Positions 36,456-47,809 are shown, counted from the stretch's first letter. The stretch: 64,000 nucleotides of DNA from Cloeon dipterum (GCF_949628265.1 NC_088787.1:8112501-8176500), one strand, 5' to 3'. The notes: generated by a model from the sequence alone, not told the origin. Translations and numbers: made by a program.

Positions 36456-37438
36456 TTGTCTTCAAATTATATTTTCCTTACCAAAATAAATGCTTTTAAA
36501 TCTTCATTTTCTTCCCAAGCTATCGTTTTCGCTCTGGAAAAATTTAATACACGTTTTCCTGATCTGAATCCATTAAATAATGTTTTGCCACGATATTTTA
36601 TCTTTTATGTTAGCCTATCGGCACAAGATATTTCTCCTGAGCGACTGCAGTCACTTAAAAAATATTGCACCTCCAAATTTCACAAAAATTTAAGAAAAAC
36701 GAAATATGTTTTGCCCTTATTTCACTACATGACAGGAAGTAGCGTCAGAATAAAAAATAATGATTAAACGGAAATGTTCCAAATGACGCATTCGAAAGCG
36801 AAGAGGCATTTTTTCGTTTTTTCACATGGATTGAAATATTTGGATCGTTTCAGTTATCGCAATCAGCAAAATTTTCTTGGTGAAAATAATTTTATAATTA
36901 ATTCCCCATTGGCGAAAACCCTTTCGAAAAAAAAAATATTTTCAAGAGTATTGTTTTGCCAAAAAAATGGAAAATATCTTAATTACTTAAAATTGAAATT
37001 CAATGTAACAGTAATGACTGACCAGCTGAGAGTTTGAATTTTGAATTTTTTTTTTTTCCTGAAAAACAATGCTATGACACAGTAAGACAGGAAGCAACGT
37101 CAGTTTGGACGCCACGGAAATGTTCCAACTATGACGCACTTCAAAAGTGAACAATGAGTATACTTTTTGGGTGGTTATGCTCTTTCCACAAGTAAAAAGC
37201 GATGGGCATACACGTTTGGACCATTATTTGTATCGCAATATGCATGGTAATTATCTTAATTATTATTCAATGCAATTAAAACAGCATAAAAAATTTAATA
37301 TGTTTGAGGTTGCCATAAGTGCTGACAGAAGCAATGCTGCAAGAATTGTTTCAAAAGGTATATTTCTTCCTGATTTAAGTTTAAAATAATAATAAAGTAA
37401 TACTGCACACTTTTTCTAAAATGAAATCATGAAACTAG
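36456..37438 (+). other. Degenerate tandem units upstream of the lectin/OBP gene
   Basis: Three open stretches (36456-36767, 36774-37037, 37147-37389) look like diverged copies of one another. GLKYLDRFSYRNQQ parallels GHTRLDHYLYRNMH, NGKYLNYLKLKFNVTVMTD parallels HGNYLNYYSMQ and KFNMFEVAISAD, and FYVSLSAQDISPERLQSL parallels FEVAISADRSNAARIVSK. A nucleotide block with GACAGGAAG, CGTCAG and GGAAATGTTCCAA occurs at 36730-36785 and again at 37087-37130. The third unit can splice (AAA G at 37357, then a phase-1 acceptor at 37438) into the lectin gene. They may be N-terminal exons of that gene, or decayed duplicates. I recognise no family. Confidence 0.35.
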
Positions 37439-40400
37439 CATTATATGATCAATCCCGAAATTTCCGAATCAAAGGGATGAGAAGAAGAATAATAATTGCT
37501 TGCTGTGGAAGAAATTCGTGCATTAACGTGAAGGCAAAGAAACGAGTGGGAAATTGGACAAACAATTCACCTCCACTAGTATATATAGAATATAAATTTC
37601 AGGACAAATAATAATATTTTAATTTAGACAACACCTGAAAATGTGACTGGAAATGCAGTTTCAAGAGGTTCAGAAGATACAAATTTTGGGAAAAGGCCGA
37701 CTAGTATAAATTTATAATTTTCAATTTGTATCTTATTTCTTCCAAAAGAAAATATCTTTGAAGGTCATTTTTTTTTTTTTTTTGCTCTTTTTATCCTTGT
37801 CCGTCCGAGGACCGGGAAGGGCGCGCACTGCACTAGCACGAATGCTGAAACCCGGGTCCCAATAACACCGCGAACGGATAACATGGGTGCACCAGGCCGC
37901 ACAGGGACCCAACCCTCTGAAGGGCCACTTGCCTCCGCACCGAGGACTGCATTGAAACGCTAGACATTCGTCCCGTGAAGCCAAATCACGCATGCTGGAA
38001 AGGTGCAAACCAGCAAGTAGCGAGTCGGCGCCGGTGCGCCTCCCAGCCCATCGAGCAATTTGAGCAATTCGAGTCACTAAACTAACCACTTTTTGCCATC
38101 TCTGACATTGGGTAGCCAGTATTAGATCTCCGAACTGCTCAAATACCTCACATTGCTTTGACACTCCTGAGAGTGCCTTAACAATGCGAGCCAACGGGCT
38201 GGTCATGAAGACGTTTCAACGAAAATTCAGGATTTTTCAGAAGGCAGCAGCGTGGATGTGGACGGAAGCACCAGCAATTCTAAAAATTTGCTAGTAAAAA
38301 ATGTTTTTCAATTTAAATAGATATACATCTTTAACTAAAAATCCAGCAGGGTGAAACAACGTTAATAGCACCCGTCGAAGAGAAAATCACAGAAAGCACT
38401 TTGACAACATCAATAATTGAAGCCCAAACCGCTGGAGAAATTTTGTCGACAAGCACTTTGACGGAGTCGATGACCACCAGAACTACAGAAATGTCAACAA
38501 AAACTATTGCTTATTCAACTGTGGAACCCACCTCCTTTCAATCCCTCCCCAGTAGTACAACAATTGCAGCACCAAGTTTTACAACTACAATCGAGAAAAT
38601 TACCATTACGGTGCCGACGTTGACGACAACGACGACTCACACAACTAGGTTCGTCTATTCCGCTCCGCCTGCTGCGACAACGCAAAAGGCGATGGTCCAG
38701 CCAGAGTGTCGGAGAAATTGCTCGAAATATGTGGGGAAATTAATTTTCATATAAACAATAATTAATTAAGTCGAAAATTCTGTTGTGCAGGCGCCTTATT
38801 TTAGGACAGATGGTACTTTGGAAGGTAGATTTAAATTTTATAGATATTGCTTTAATTTTTTGAACAGAAATAGTTGAAAGTAAAAATTGTTCCCTAGAAA
38901 AAAAATGCCATCACATATTTTTTAATACAACATTTTTAATTAATTGTTTTGTGAGGAAATTACTGGACGGTAATTAACTACTGGCGCCAAAGTTAAATTA
39001 TAAAAGCAATTGAATGTTTATTAAATGCAAAAGCCATAGAGAAATTTGTCGAGTCGAAGCCCAAAATTCTGGATTTTGCTCTTTCTTGGTCTTTTAAATT
39101 GTCCAATGCGTTTTAAAATATTGAGTTTCATTCCTTAAAACTCGCTAAAGTCTAAATCTTCACAGACCCTTCTCATCATGGATTCTGGGTTGAGGCGTGC
39201 AATCAAACCTTCATGCTCGGCAAATCACTAGTATTAAAACCAAATATAAATACACAATTTTCACTGTTGAAATTGCTTCACAACAGGCCAATTGGGAACA
39301 AAACGTAGATAAATGCTGCCGAATTGGCATGAAACCAATTACTTTTGAAGACGAAATTAAATGGAAATGTTTCAACGGTCTAATAGATGGTGAAATTTCC
39401 CTGAAAAAAGTTTCTTTATGATTTTTTAAAATTATTTTAGGATATAAATGGAAATACAACTCTTTGTATTGGACTTTCGGCGTGCGCACTTCGCCAAAAG
39501 AATTCAAATGGTGCAACACAAACTTTGAAATTTCACAGACCATTTGGAACAGGACGCAGGAGGACAAATCGAATGGAACGAAAAACTGCGTCCAGCTTGT
39601 AATCAGCAAAGAAAAGAGTAACGCTTCTCTTCAAGAGCGCCGCTGTGACGAAGTTAGAGCCTTCGCTTGCGAGGTTTAGTTGATACAATTTACCCTTTTA
39701 ATTAGAAAAAAATTAAAATTTCATCTCTGTCAAGGGTCCAACGACTCCGAAGCCTAAGTGTCAATCACCAACCTGCTTGTCTAACGTTAATTGCACCAAA
39801 AATGTAAATAATAATGTGATTTCTGGTAAAATTATTGCTAGTAATAGTTTAGAAATTTAAAAAAATAAAAATTGGCGAACAAAGCAAAAAACATCTGAAA
39901 AATAATTATCCGTTGTCTCTATCTAGACTTTTGTAGTTTTTACGATTTTAAAAATGACAGTATATTTTCATTGAGACTCTTTTCAGCCTGCAAACTTTAA
40001 TGTACTTGTTGATGGCAGGACAATTCCTCTAAAAGGTTTGGGACTTAGAGAATTGTGGGGCTATTATAGATGTAATTTTAGATATAACTAAATGGGGATA
40101 CTGGATCACCATCCTACGTTCAAAGATTTACGTCTTCAGCGATCCCAAAGACTTGCGAAACGTAAAGAATTTTTGTTTTACTTGTGACTTATAATTTAAT
40201 ATTTTTATTCTTTTTAACGCACAGTATCAAGATTCTACAATACGATGCTGTTCGTTCGGAATGAAATTGCTTAGTCTTCACTTCAGTATGGCCTATGATC
40301 ACATCGTTGAGGCATACAAAAATGGTTTGCTCCTTAACTGAAGTAAAAAAAAATATTTTTCCTTTGCTGAATTGAATTAAAATGTGATGGGATTGGATTG

Positions 40401-42215
40401 AGCCCGATAAATAGAAAATTGTAGAACCATTCAAAGCAAAGATCAATCTGATGAAATAGAAATTCATGTGGTTAATTATTTTAATGAATATATATAATAA
40501 TCTCTTTCTCTAGCTTCATGGCCGAAAACTGCGTTTTGGACCTCAGGAACAGATTACGGTTGCGAAGGTTCGTTTGGCTTTTGCTCCACCAACACTCTAC
40601 TGCGTCAAGAAGCTAAGTGTGTTTAATTATTTTTTCATCTGTAAAATCGATACAAAATCTGGAAAATCTGGAAAGATGGGCTGAGGGTCAGCCTGACAAT
40701 GCCAACGGCACAGAACACTGTGTTTCGGTAGAGGTGCAGAATAATTCTGCCCTCTTGTATGACGAAAACTGTCTCAGCAAAAAGCGCTTCATTTGCGAAG
40801 TATAATGAATATTTATGATATTTTTCTGCAAATAAATTGCTAATTTTGTAAAGGGCCGTGTTCAATCTCTTATCGTTGCAACGGCGGTAGAAGAGGAATG
40901 CTCTATGATCTACGGGCTTACTAAAGGTATTAATTCGATTAACATAATTTTTATTTGCGTCTCAAACTCTCTGATTTGCATTTTTAAAGAAAGAAATTTA
41001 TTTTCAGCGGACGTGCGCAAGGTATTAAAAACTGGGCCATCGAACTTGAGGGAAAAATGCTTCATGAAATGCTTTGGAGAAGCAACAGGACTTGTAATTA
41101 ATATTAAAAGTTAACTTGTCTACATAAATTGCTTCAGTATATAAATGGAAAACTTGTGGAGGAAAAATTGTACGCGATGTTTTCTGACATTTCCTCTGAA
41201 GATGTTGCGCAGTTAACTAAAATGTACACCACAATGGACTACTGCTCCAACATGACACGTAAGAAATTAATATTTTTTGGAAAATTTAAAGATATATATA
41301 TAATTTAAAACTCAATTTTGTTTCCTTGATTTATATATCCTGCGTGTAAATGATAGGAGGAATGGACATTTGTGACAAAGCTGCAGAATTGTTTCGCTGT
41401 GGAGTAGAAAATGCTCCGGAAGTCATGGCTGAAATCGTAGACAGAATGGAAAAGACAATAACCGTAATACTATATTTTCCTAGAAAAAATTAAACAAAAT
41501 ATATTGTGCTGATATTTAAGGAGAGCCCCATCTTGCTTCCTGAAGCCAAGTCCTATTGCCCACCACACAATTGCTATATACAAGTATTTTATTTATATTG
41601 TTTGGCTTGATTTTAAATCTCAAAGATTTAGACCGAACTGAAAACGCTTTTTGACGCAGCGCAAAACAGCACGTACATCGCATTTCCAGGTGGATATGGA
41701 TATGTGACTCATACCTGCGGTGGCAAATTCTTGACGGTAACCTCTACTAAAGAGGAAGTAAAGCAATTAGTTTTAATGTTATATAATTAATCTACATTTA
41801 TGACGTTTTCATGCGTGTTTAGAAAGATTTGCCTGGTGCTCTTGAAGTTTGTTGCTGGTTTGGACTGCGGCTAATGGTGATCCAAACAGAGCAAAAATAC
41901 GACTGCTTGATCAGCAATAAAATCAGTATGCATAAAAATATTTTCTTTATTGGCTGTATAACCAATTTCTTGTTACTTAATTTCGCAGATGGAAATAGAA
42001 CTAATAATTGGTTCGTAGTAGCCGGTTCTCGGATTGGATTCCCGACAAAACCGACTTGGTGCTTCACTGGGGATCTGGTTGACCTTACCATGGGTGAAAA
42101 TAGCATGGGCACACAAGGGAGTCGGTATCCATTTGTCACGGCGTTTACATTCGCAAAAAAACAATTTGGAGCATATTCCGAGAGCCTTGCAGAAGTAGCG
42201 TGCGAGTCTTTTTAA
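37439..42215 (+). CDS. Multidomain protein: mucin-like stalk, two C-type lectin-like domains, OBP domain, third CTLD (5' incomplete)
   Basis: Exons: (37439-37578 tentative), 37628-37703, 38241-38293, 38350-38730, 38791-38824, 39166-39230, 39287-39389, 39441-39673, 39735-39803, 39987-40035, 40082-40161, 40225-40324, 40514-40616, 40676-40799, 40854-40926, 41008-41093, 41138-41258, 41357-41463, 41521-41583, 41632-41736, 41823-41925, 41989-42215. From 37628 this is 784 residues in one frame. A Thr/Ser-rich stalk (38350-38730) precedes CTLD1 (YWTFGVRT, then NCVQLV and CDEVRAFACE). CTLD2 (FWTSGTDYGCEGSFGFC) has a QPD calcium/galactose motif at 40689-40697 and ends CLSKKRFICE. The OBP domain (40854-41463) has ECSMIYGLTKADVRK, KCFMKCFGEATGL, MDYC and CDKAAELFRC. 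CTLD3 starts near 41632 and ends VACESF. CTLDs bind sugars or proteins; OBPs bind small hydrophobic ligands; a secreted product is expected. The signal-peptide exon was not found. AATAAA follows at 42244. The alternative is two or three separate genes, but the downstream modules have no signal peptide or start of their own. Confidence 0.75.
37770..38215 (-). mobile_element. SINE-like retroposon with poly-A tail, inserted in an intron
   Basis: Read on the minus strand, a GC-rich sequence of about 430 bp, unlike its AT-rich surroundings, runs into GATAAAAAGAGC and a poly-A tract of about 19 A (plus-strand T run at 37768-37786). This is the layout of a SINE or other poly-A retroposon. I find no convincing tRNA A/B boxes and no clear target duplication. 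The 157-codon minus-strand frame across it has no family resemblance and is probably accidental. It lies in the 537-bp intron between 37703 and 38241. Confidence 0.5.
40831..40836 (+). terminator. Possible intronic polyadenylation signal after CTLD2
   Basis: AATAAA lies about 30 bp into the intron that follows CTLD2. If the donor at 40800 is not used, translation stops at once (GAA GTA TAA), and this signal could end a short transcript. Such hexamers are frequent in AT-rich introns, so the call is tentative. Confidence 0.3.
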
Positions 42216-42243
42216 AAGTTTACTTTATTTTTCCGCAGTAAAG

Positions 42244-42249
42244 AATAAA
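42244..42249 (+). terminator. Polyadenylation signal of the lectin/OBP gene
   Basis: AATAAA about 29 bp after the stop codon of CTLD3. Confidence 0.55.
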
Positions 42250-43299
42250 TATATGCATTTTTTAGTGTTTGCCCATACTGATACATCAAAATGTAATTCA
42301 ACTGAGATTGCAGAGTGGATTGATTCTTCTGTAAAAATGTTACCATAAGAGTAACAAGTAGCTTTAGCCCCTTTCATGTAGTGTGTTATATACTTACTCC
42401 ATTATTTTCTTTCTTGAACTTGGGAATCATGGAACAATTTGATCTTTGTTTGTTTCTAGCAACTTGGAGGCAGCAACAAATAAGTAAAATAATCAAAATA
42501 TATTAATATTCTGATTTCATAATTATGGCATCTTAAATTCAACTATTAAACTGATTTGTGGTGCAGCTGTCTTTGCAATGTTGCGGCTGCCCTCAAGTTG
42601 TAATTACAACAATACTGTACAAACAATTCATTTTATTTAAATTTTGACTGCAAAATCTACTAAATCGTTGAAAAATCTTGAATTTTGACTCTGAACTTTC
42701 TCCCAAAAAATGACTAAATCATTTTCCTGGTCTGCTTTTTCGTTAAATAGCAAATTAAACATAAAATTAGGATTCAAAATAGCACTGGTAAAAATCTCTG
42801 ACACAAAAGGAAAGAGGTACATACATTTTCCCTGCTTGTGCTCTCATAAAATTAATCGACTTGAGCCACCCCTGAGAGCTGGGGCATGAGTCATCCTCTC
42901 CCAGTGTAGCGTGTTAAATCTTGCGCACGTTCCAACAATTTGCTTTACTTCACTCTTATTTTTTCTCACCAGTCGCGTTTAGACACTGTCAACTTTTCTT
43001 TTGCAATGCTGTATAATATCTCTGCTGTGTTTTTTTCTTGTGAAAACTTTTTATTTAAATTTTAATCTTTATTACGAGCGATGTTTCCGAGTGTTAATAA
43101 CTGCTTTAGTTCTTTATAATGTAATAAAATGTTGGCGTCCTAAAACATTGATTTTCTTTATCAAGAAAGTCTCCCTGACATGCCCTTCCTTTATAAAATG
43201 GATCTATGTACGGCAACAATGAGAAACATTTAACATTTTTAGCTCTGACAAATAAGAGGTCCATGAAATTTAAGGTTTTTTAATTTAGAATAAAAATAG

Positions 43300-43510
43300 A
43301 TCAAATCAAAATAAACTGAAAGAGTTTAACTGTCACCGACATTTTTGCGTTTAATTTCAATTCCTCTCTGTTCAATCCATCCAACGATGTGCGAATTATC
43401 ATGAAAATTCTCCTCCAGGCGAAATAAATCATTAATTTTAATGGGGATACCTGCTCACCGCTTGAATAGCATACAAAATTTTGAGCCAACCTGGAACCAA
43501 CTTTCTCTAA
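43300..43510 (+). mobile_element. Strongly decayed TTAA MITE relative
   Basis: Weak but ordered similarity to the copy at 8517-8948: AATTCCTCTCTG, ATCCATCCAACGATGTG, AATTATCATGAAAATTCT and TTTTGAGCCAACC align in sequence. No termini are visible. Confidence 0.4.
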
Positions 43511-43760
43511 AATGTTAATCTCCTAATTTTCAAAGAGTAAATTAAGCAAAAAATATATTATTTTCCAGATTTTTAGATTCTCAAGTTTGTCTAAAGACCA
43601 CTTAAAATTCTAACAGTTTTTAAAGAATTGTAGAAAATGTGTGATTTGTTTACTCACTAACCAAACTATAGCATTATTGTTTATCAACCAAAAACATTTA
43701 AAAACAAAAAAAACAACAATACAAAGCTTAATTATATCATTTCATGATCCAAATATCAAA

Positions 43761-44202
43761 TTAAAGTGGAATAATACTGGGCAATGATTGAAAATTATTT
43801 GAATTGTTGGATGCCAAAAACAATTGATCGATAAACAATTTGTTCAAAAATTAGCAATAGTAAAAAAGAACCTTCTTACAGAAAAAATTCAAATTTTGCC
43901 AATTTTCTCCAAAATTTACAGTGCTTGAACATATTTTCTTGGCATATTCCGATTCCTCTCGTCGAGATCTGTCCAACGGTTTATGCCACTTATTGGGGAA
44001 ATTCTTGGTTTGGAAATTAAATCGGATTTCAAGTAAGGAGACAGCCATTACCATTTGAAAAGCACGGTAACTTTCCAGCCAATTTTCTCAAAAAATTACA
44101 CTGCTTCTTAGGTCAATTTAGGCTTTTACTGAATCCTAAGGGATGAGTTTATGCATTGGCAACAAGCATTTTCCAGGCTTTTGCAGTATCATTCCTCTTT
44201 AA
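43761..44202 (+). mobile_element. TTAA-flanked MITE, complete copy 2
   Basis: 442 bp. It starts TTAAAGTGGAATAATACTGG and ends GCAGTATCATTCCTCTTTAA, so the terminal inverted repeats and TTAA edges match copy 1. The inner sequence is about as similar to copy 1 as copy 3 is. Confidence 0.85.
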
Positions 44203-45139
44203 ATGGCGTTTCTTCCCCTCTAATTCAATTTCTCTGTCAAAACCAGATTTGAAAAATTTTCATCTAGAAAATAATAGATTTTATATAATGATTAAAAGAG
44301 CCAGTAGTCTAATTCAAAGGAATAACATGCTGATCTGAGAGGAATCCGATAAGTACCACTCTGGTATACAGCAGCATCCCCATCGCTCGAGAGAACAATC
44401 GACTGGAGCAGTGGTGAGTCATCCTCTCCCGTTGCAGCGAATTGCGAAATTCCGGGCCGCTTTTGCGCGCGCGGGACCGCAAGAGTTAGGCGGCTTGCAG
44501 AGTGTGCGCGCGTGCCCACTGCAGGCGGCGGCCGCGATTGATTGGGGCGCGCGAGTCGCAGCCAGCGCTCACCAACCAACACTAGGACTCGGTCCATTCA
44601 CGCAGGGAGGTCGCTTCGCAGCAGCCCTTGCAGACACCGCCGCCAGCAGCAAACAGCCAGGTGCCAGGTACGGACTGCTCCTTTGTGTCTCGAACTCGGC
44701 GTCTCGCCGCCAAACACCTGTTTGTTCATTTGTCTCGAATTTCCATTCAAGGCTCGATTTGTGGGTTTGAACGGATGGAGCATTTTATTTGGGCTCGCTC
44801 CGTCGGGGGTTGCGCACCCCAAATATCGATCTGCCACTTGCTCTTTCGCGCTTCTGCTCTGTGTGTGTGTGTGTGTGTATATAAACTGCGCGCGGCGCCT
44901 TTTATTCTTTATTTTGGTGCGACGCTCACAGATAATTGCGGCCCAACGGGTGATTGATGAGCATCAGGACAGGCGAATTTCCGGAATTTCCTCTGTTTTT
45001 GTGATGAAAATTAATATGAACCGTTTTTAGCAGCAAAATCTTTGACAACTTTACGTATAAATCTCTAAAAATCGGGGGAAATAACAAATTTTCTTAGAGC
45101 ACTGTTTGAATTTCTGAACAATCACCATCTCTGTACAGT

Positions 45140-45370
45140 GCATTTTATTTATTTATTAAAATTTTGGCTTGCTCTGGACCTTAAAGAGGATTGAAACAGG
45201 AATTGAAAATTGCCACTTTCCTCCAACATAAAATCTCTTGGACATATTATATTTTCTCGGTAAATTTATATTCCTCTCATCAAAATCTATCAAAAGGCCG
45301 GTGTATGCCACTTATGCATTTTTAACAATGATTTTCGGGTTTTCAATCTTCTTTTATGGAGTCTAATGCG
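45140..45370 (+). mobile_element. Decayed TTAA MITE fragment
   Basis: Shares the order CATATTATATTTTCTCGG, TATTCCTCTCATC, CCGGTGTATGCCACTTAT with the complete copies, with many substitutions and no termini. Confidence 0.5.
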
Positions 45371-45879
45371 AAATTTTGGTCCGTGTTTATTCTGTGACAA
45401 TCCACTTTAACGCAAAAAAAGTTTGTTTCCATGTTTTTCCCACCTGAGCAATTAATTTAACGGTGCAATTTTCGTTGTCTTATCTTTTTTTCTCTGCATG
45501 CGAGCGAGGCTTTCGTTAAGCGATAAGTGCGTCTCATGTTTACACTTCTTGGTCGCGTCGCGTGCGTTTTTACGGCTGCTTGCGCGAATACCGACAGCGT
45601 TGAGCAATCTTCCAAAAATAAAGCCGCTGCCTGCAGCAGAAACTGAAAACGTCTCGTAGTCGTCAGCGGTGGCGGTGGATTTCCATCTTCTCCAGTAGCT
45701 GCTTCTTCTAATTTTCAGCCTGTCACTGTGTGCGCGCGAAGCAAATATTGTTTCTCCTTGTTTGATTAGCACGCTTCAAGGCACACACACACTCCTCCAC
45801 CAGTTTAAGGTCAGTCGGTCGATTTTCTCTTTTTCGACTACCAAACACGTGATTTTAAATGATACTGGAAGTTTTTAAA

Positions 45880-46290
45880 CTGAGTTGATGGTGAAAAATG
45901 CTGGAAAGTGATTGTTGCCAAGGCATAAACTGATTCTTGAGGCTTGAATTAAAAAATTTAATGTTTAGTTTTTAGAAAAGTGGCTGCAAAAAGTTCGCAT
46001 GATTTTCGAATGGTGAGGATTGTCTCCTTACTTGAAATCTGATTTTATTTTACAAGAAAGAGTTTCCCTAAAAAGTTTCACACGCTGTTGGACAGATCTC
46101 AACGAAAGGAATCGAAATCTGCCGAGAAAATGTGGTCAAGCGCTGGAAATTTTGGAAAAAATTCTGAATTTAAACTGAAGCAAGGTCCTTTTTTAACTGT
46201 TGCAAATTTTAATCGACAAACTGCTTATTGCAGCCAACAATTCAAATGATTTTCAATTGTTGCCCTTTACTTATTGACGGATTGAGGGAA
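45880..46290 (-). mobile_element. Decayed TTAA MITE copy, reverse orientation
   Basis: Nearly full length but diverged. AATGCTGGAAAGTGATTG, GGATTGTCTCCTTACTTGAA, TGTTGGACAGATCTCAACG and CAATTGTTGCCC align with copy 3 in the same direction. The termini are degraded. Confidence 0.6.
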
Positions 46291-47366
46291 AAGAGCCACA
46301 CTGTTCATCCACGGTTATCTCTGGTGTCGCAACAATAGCAGAGATTAAATACCGAGATTAGTGCCATTCCATTGCACGGGACGTGCATGAATTCTTTATT
46401 ATTGCACACGCGCATGCCTTTCACACTTTCAGTCCTTCTTATTCATTCCTTCCGACCTGCTTCATTCTCTTGCACATTTAATATTTATTGTGATAAAACG
46501 TGCTTGGGAAAGGCAAGTCACGAAAGGGAGCTAATTTGATGGACTCGCTCGCAAGCACGAGTGCGACACACCCCTAGCATTAGCAAACCTAAGGGATGGT
46601 GGATTGCTTCGCGTTTATTGCGCTCTTGGAAACCTACTTGAAATGGCGTTTTAAATTAAGCAGTTTCAATTAAATAAGACCGATTAGATTAGTGAGTAAT
46701 TGCACGACTTCAACGAGTGGTGATTGGAGTTGATTACTTTAGAGATTTTATCTGTATTTTTCTCACAAATTAAAGCAGAACCAAGGCAGCAATCATTTCG
46801 AATACTGTAAATCCTAAAAAGGCTCATAGTCACAAAGCACAAACGATTTTTTTCTATTTATCTTCTGGTCATATCCTGTGTGTTTTTGCGCGGAACTTCC
46901 TGCCTTTATAATCAATCATGATTTTGAAAAGGAATATTGTCCCTAGCAATTAAAAAATTATCAGCTGATTTTCCTAATAAATTAAAAACAGGTTGGCAAG
47001 TTAACAAGTTGACGCACTAATGTAAGAGCTCAAAGAAAACGATCGTACGTGGTGGAATATTTAAAAATGTAGAAAAAAACGCAGTTTTTAGACTCTATTT
47101 TTGTCGTTTAATAAGCTGGTAAAATCAAACTCTACAATGCACGTTAATAAAAACCAGAAAGCCAAATATAATTTAATGCTGAGTAATTTCGTTTTAAAAG
47201 TCAGCTCACCTTGATTTTTTAGGCCATTTACCTGCCTTATTATCATAAGAATACCTCTTTGCTATGAGATGCAAAATTCAGATTTCCAGCAAACTGACAG
47301 GTTTTGCATTATTTACCTCTAAACCTGTTTTATTTTTCATAAATTTTATTAAAAAAATATTTCCTA

Positions 47367-47809
47367 TTAAAGAGGAATGATACTGCAAAAGCCTGGAAAA
47401 TGCTTGTTGCCAATGCATAAACTCGTCCCTTAAGATTCAGTTAAAGCCTAAATTGACCTAAGGAGCGCTGTAATTTTTTGAGAAAATTGGCTGGAAAGTT
47501 ACCGTGCTTTTCAAATGGCAATGGCTGTCTCCTTACTTGAAATCCGATTTAATTTCAAAACCAAGAGTTTCCCCAATAAGTGGCATACACAATTGGACAG
47601 ATCTCGACGAGAGGAATCGGAATATGCCAAGAAAATATGTTCGAGCACTGTAAATTTTGGAGAAAATTGGCAAAATTTGAATTTTTATTGTAGGAATGTC
47701 ATTTTTTTATTATTGCAAATTGTTGAACAAATTGTTTATCGGTCAATTGTTTAAGGCATCCAACAATTTAAATAATTTTCAATTGTTGCCCAGTATCATT
47801 CCACTTTAA
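47367..47809 (-). mobile_element. TTAA-flanked MITE, complete copy 3
   Basis: 443 bp, inverted relative to copies 1 and 2. Edges TTAAAGAGGAATGATACTGC and CAGTATCATTCCACTTTAA form the family's terminal inverted repeats. Confidence 0.85.

Noticed and set aside
37733-38206. 157-codon minus-strand frame
   Set aside because: It lies within a GC-rich retroposon-like block, runs into the translated poly-A tail (poly-Lys), and has no family resemblance.
40854-41463. OBP as an independent gene between lectin genes
   Set aside because: The first OBP exon begins directly after an acceptor in the phase required by CTLD2, with no ATG plus signal peptide of its own. Its last exon splices in phase to the CTLD3 linker. 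It is not fully excluded without transcripts.
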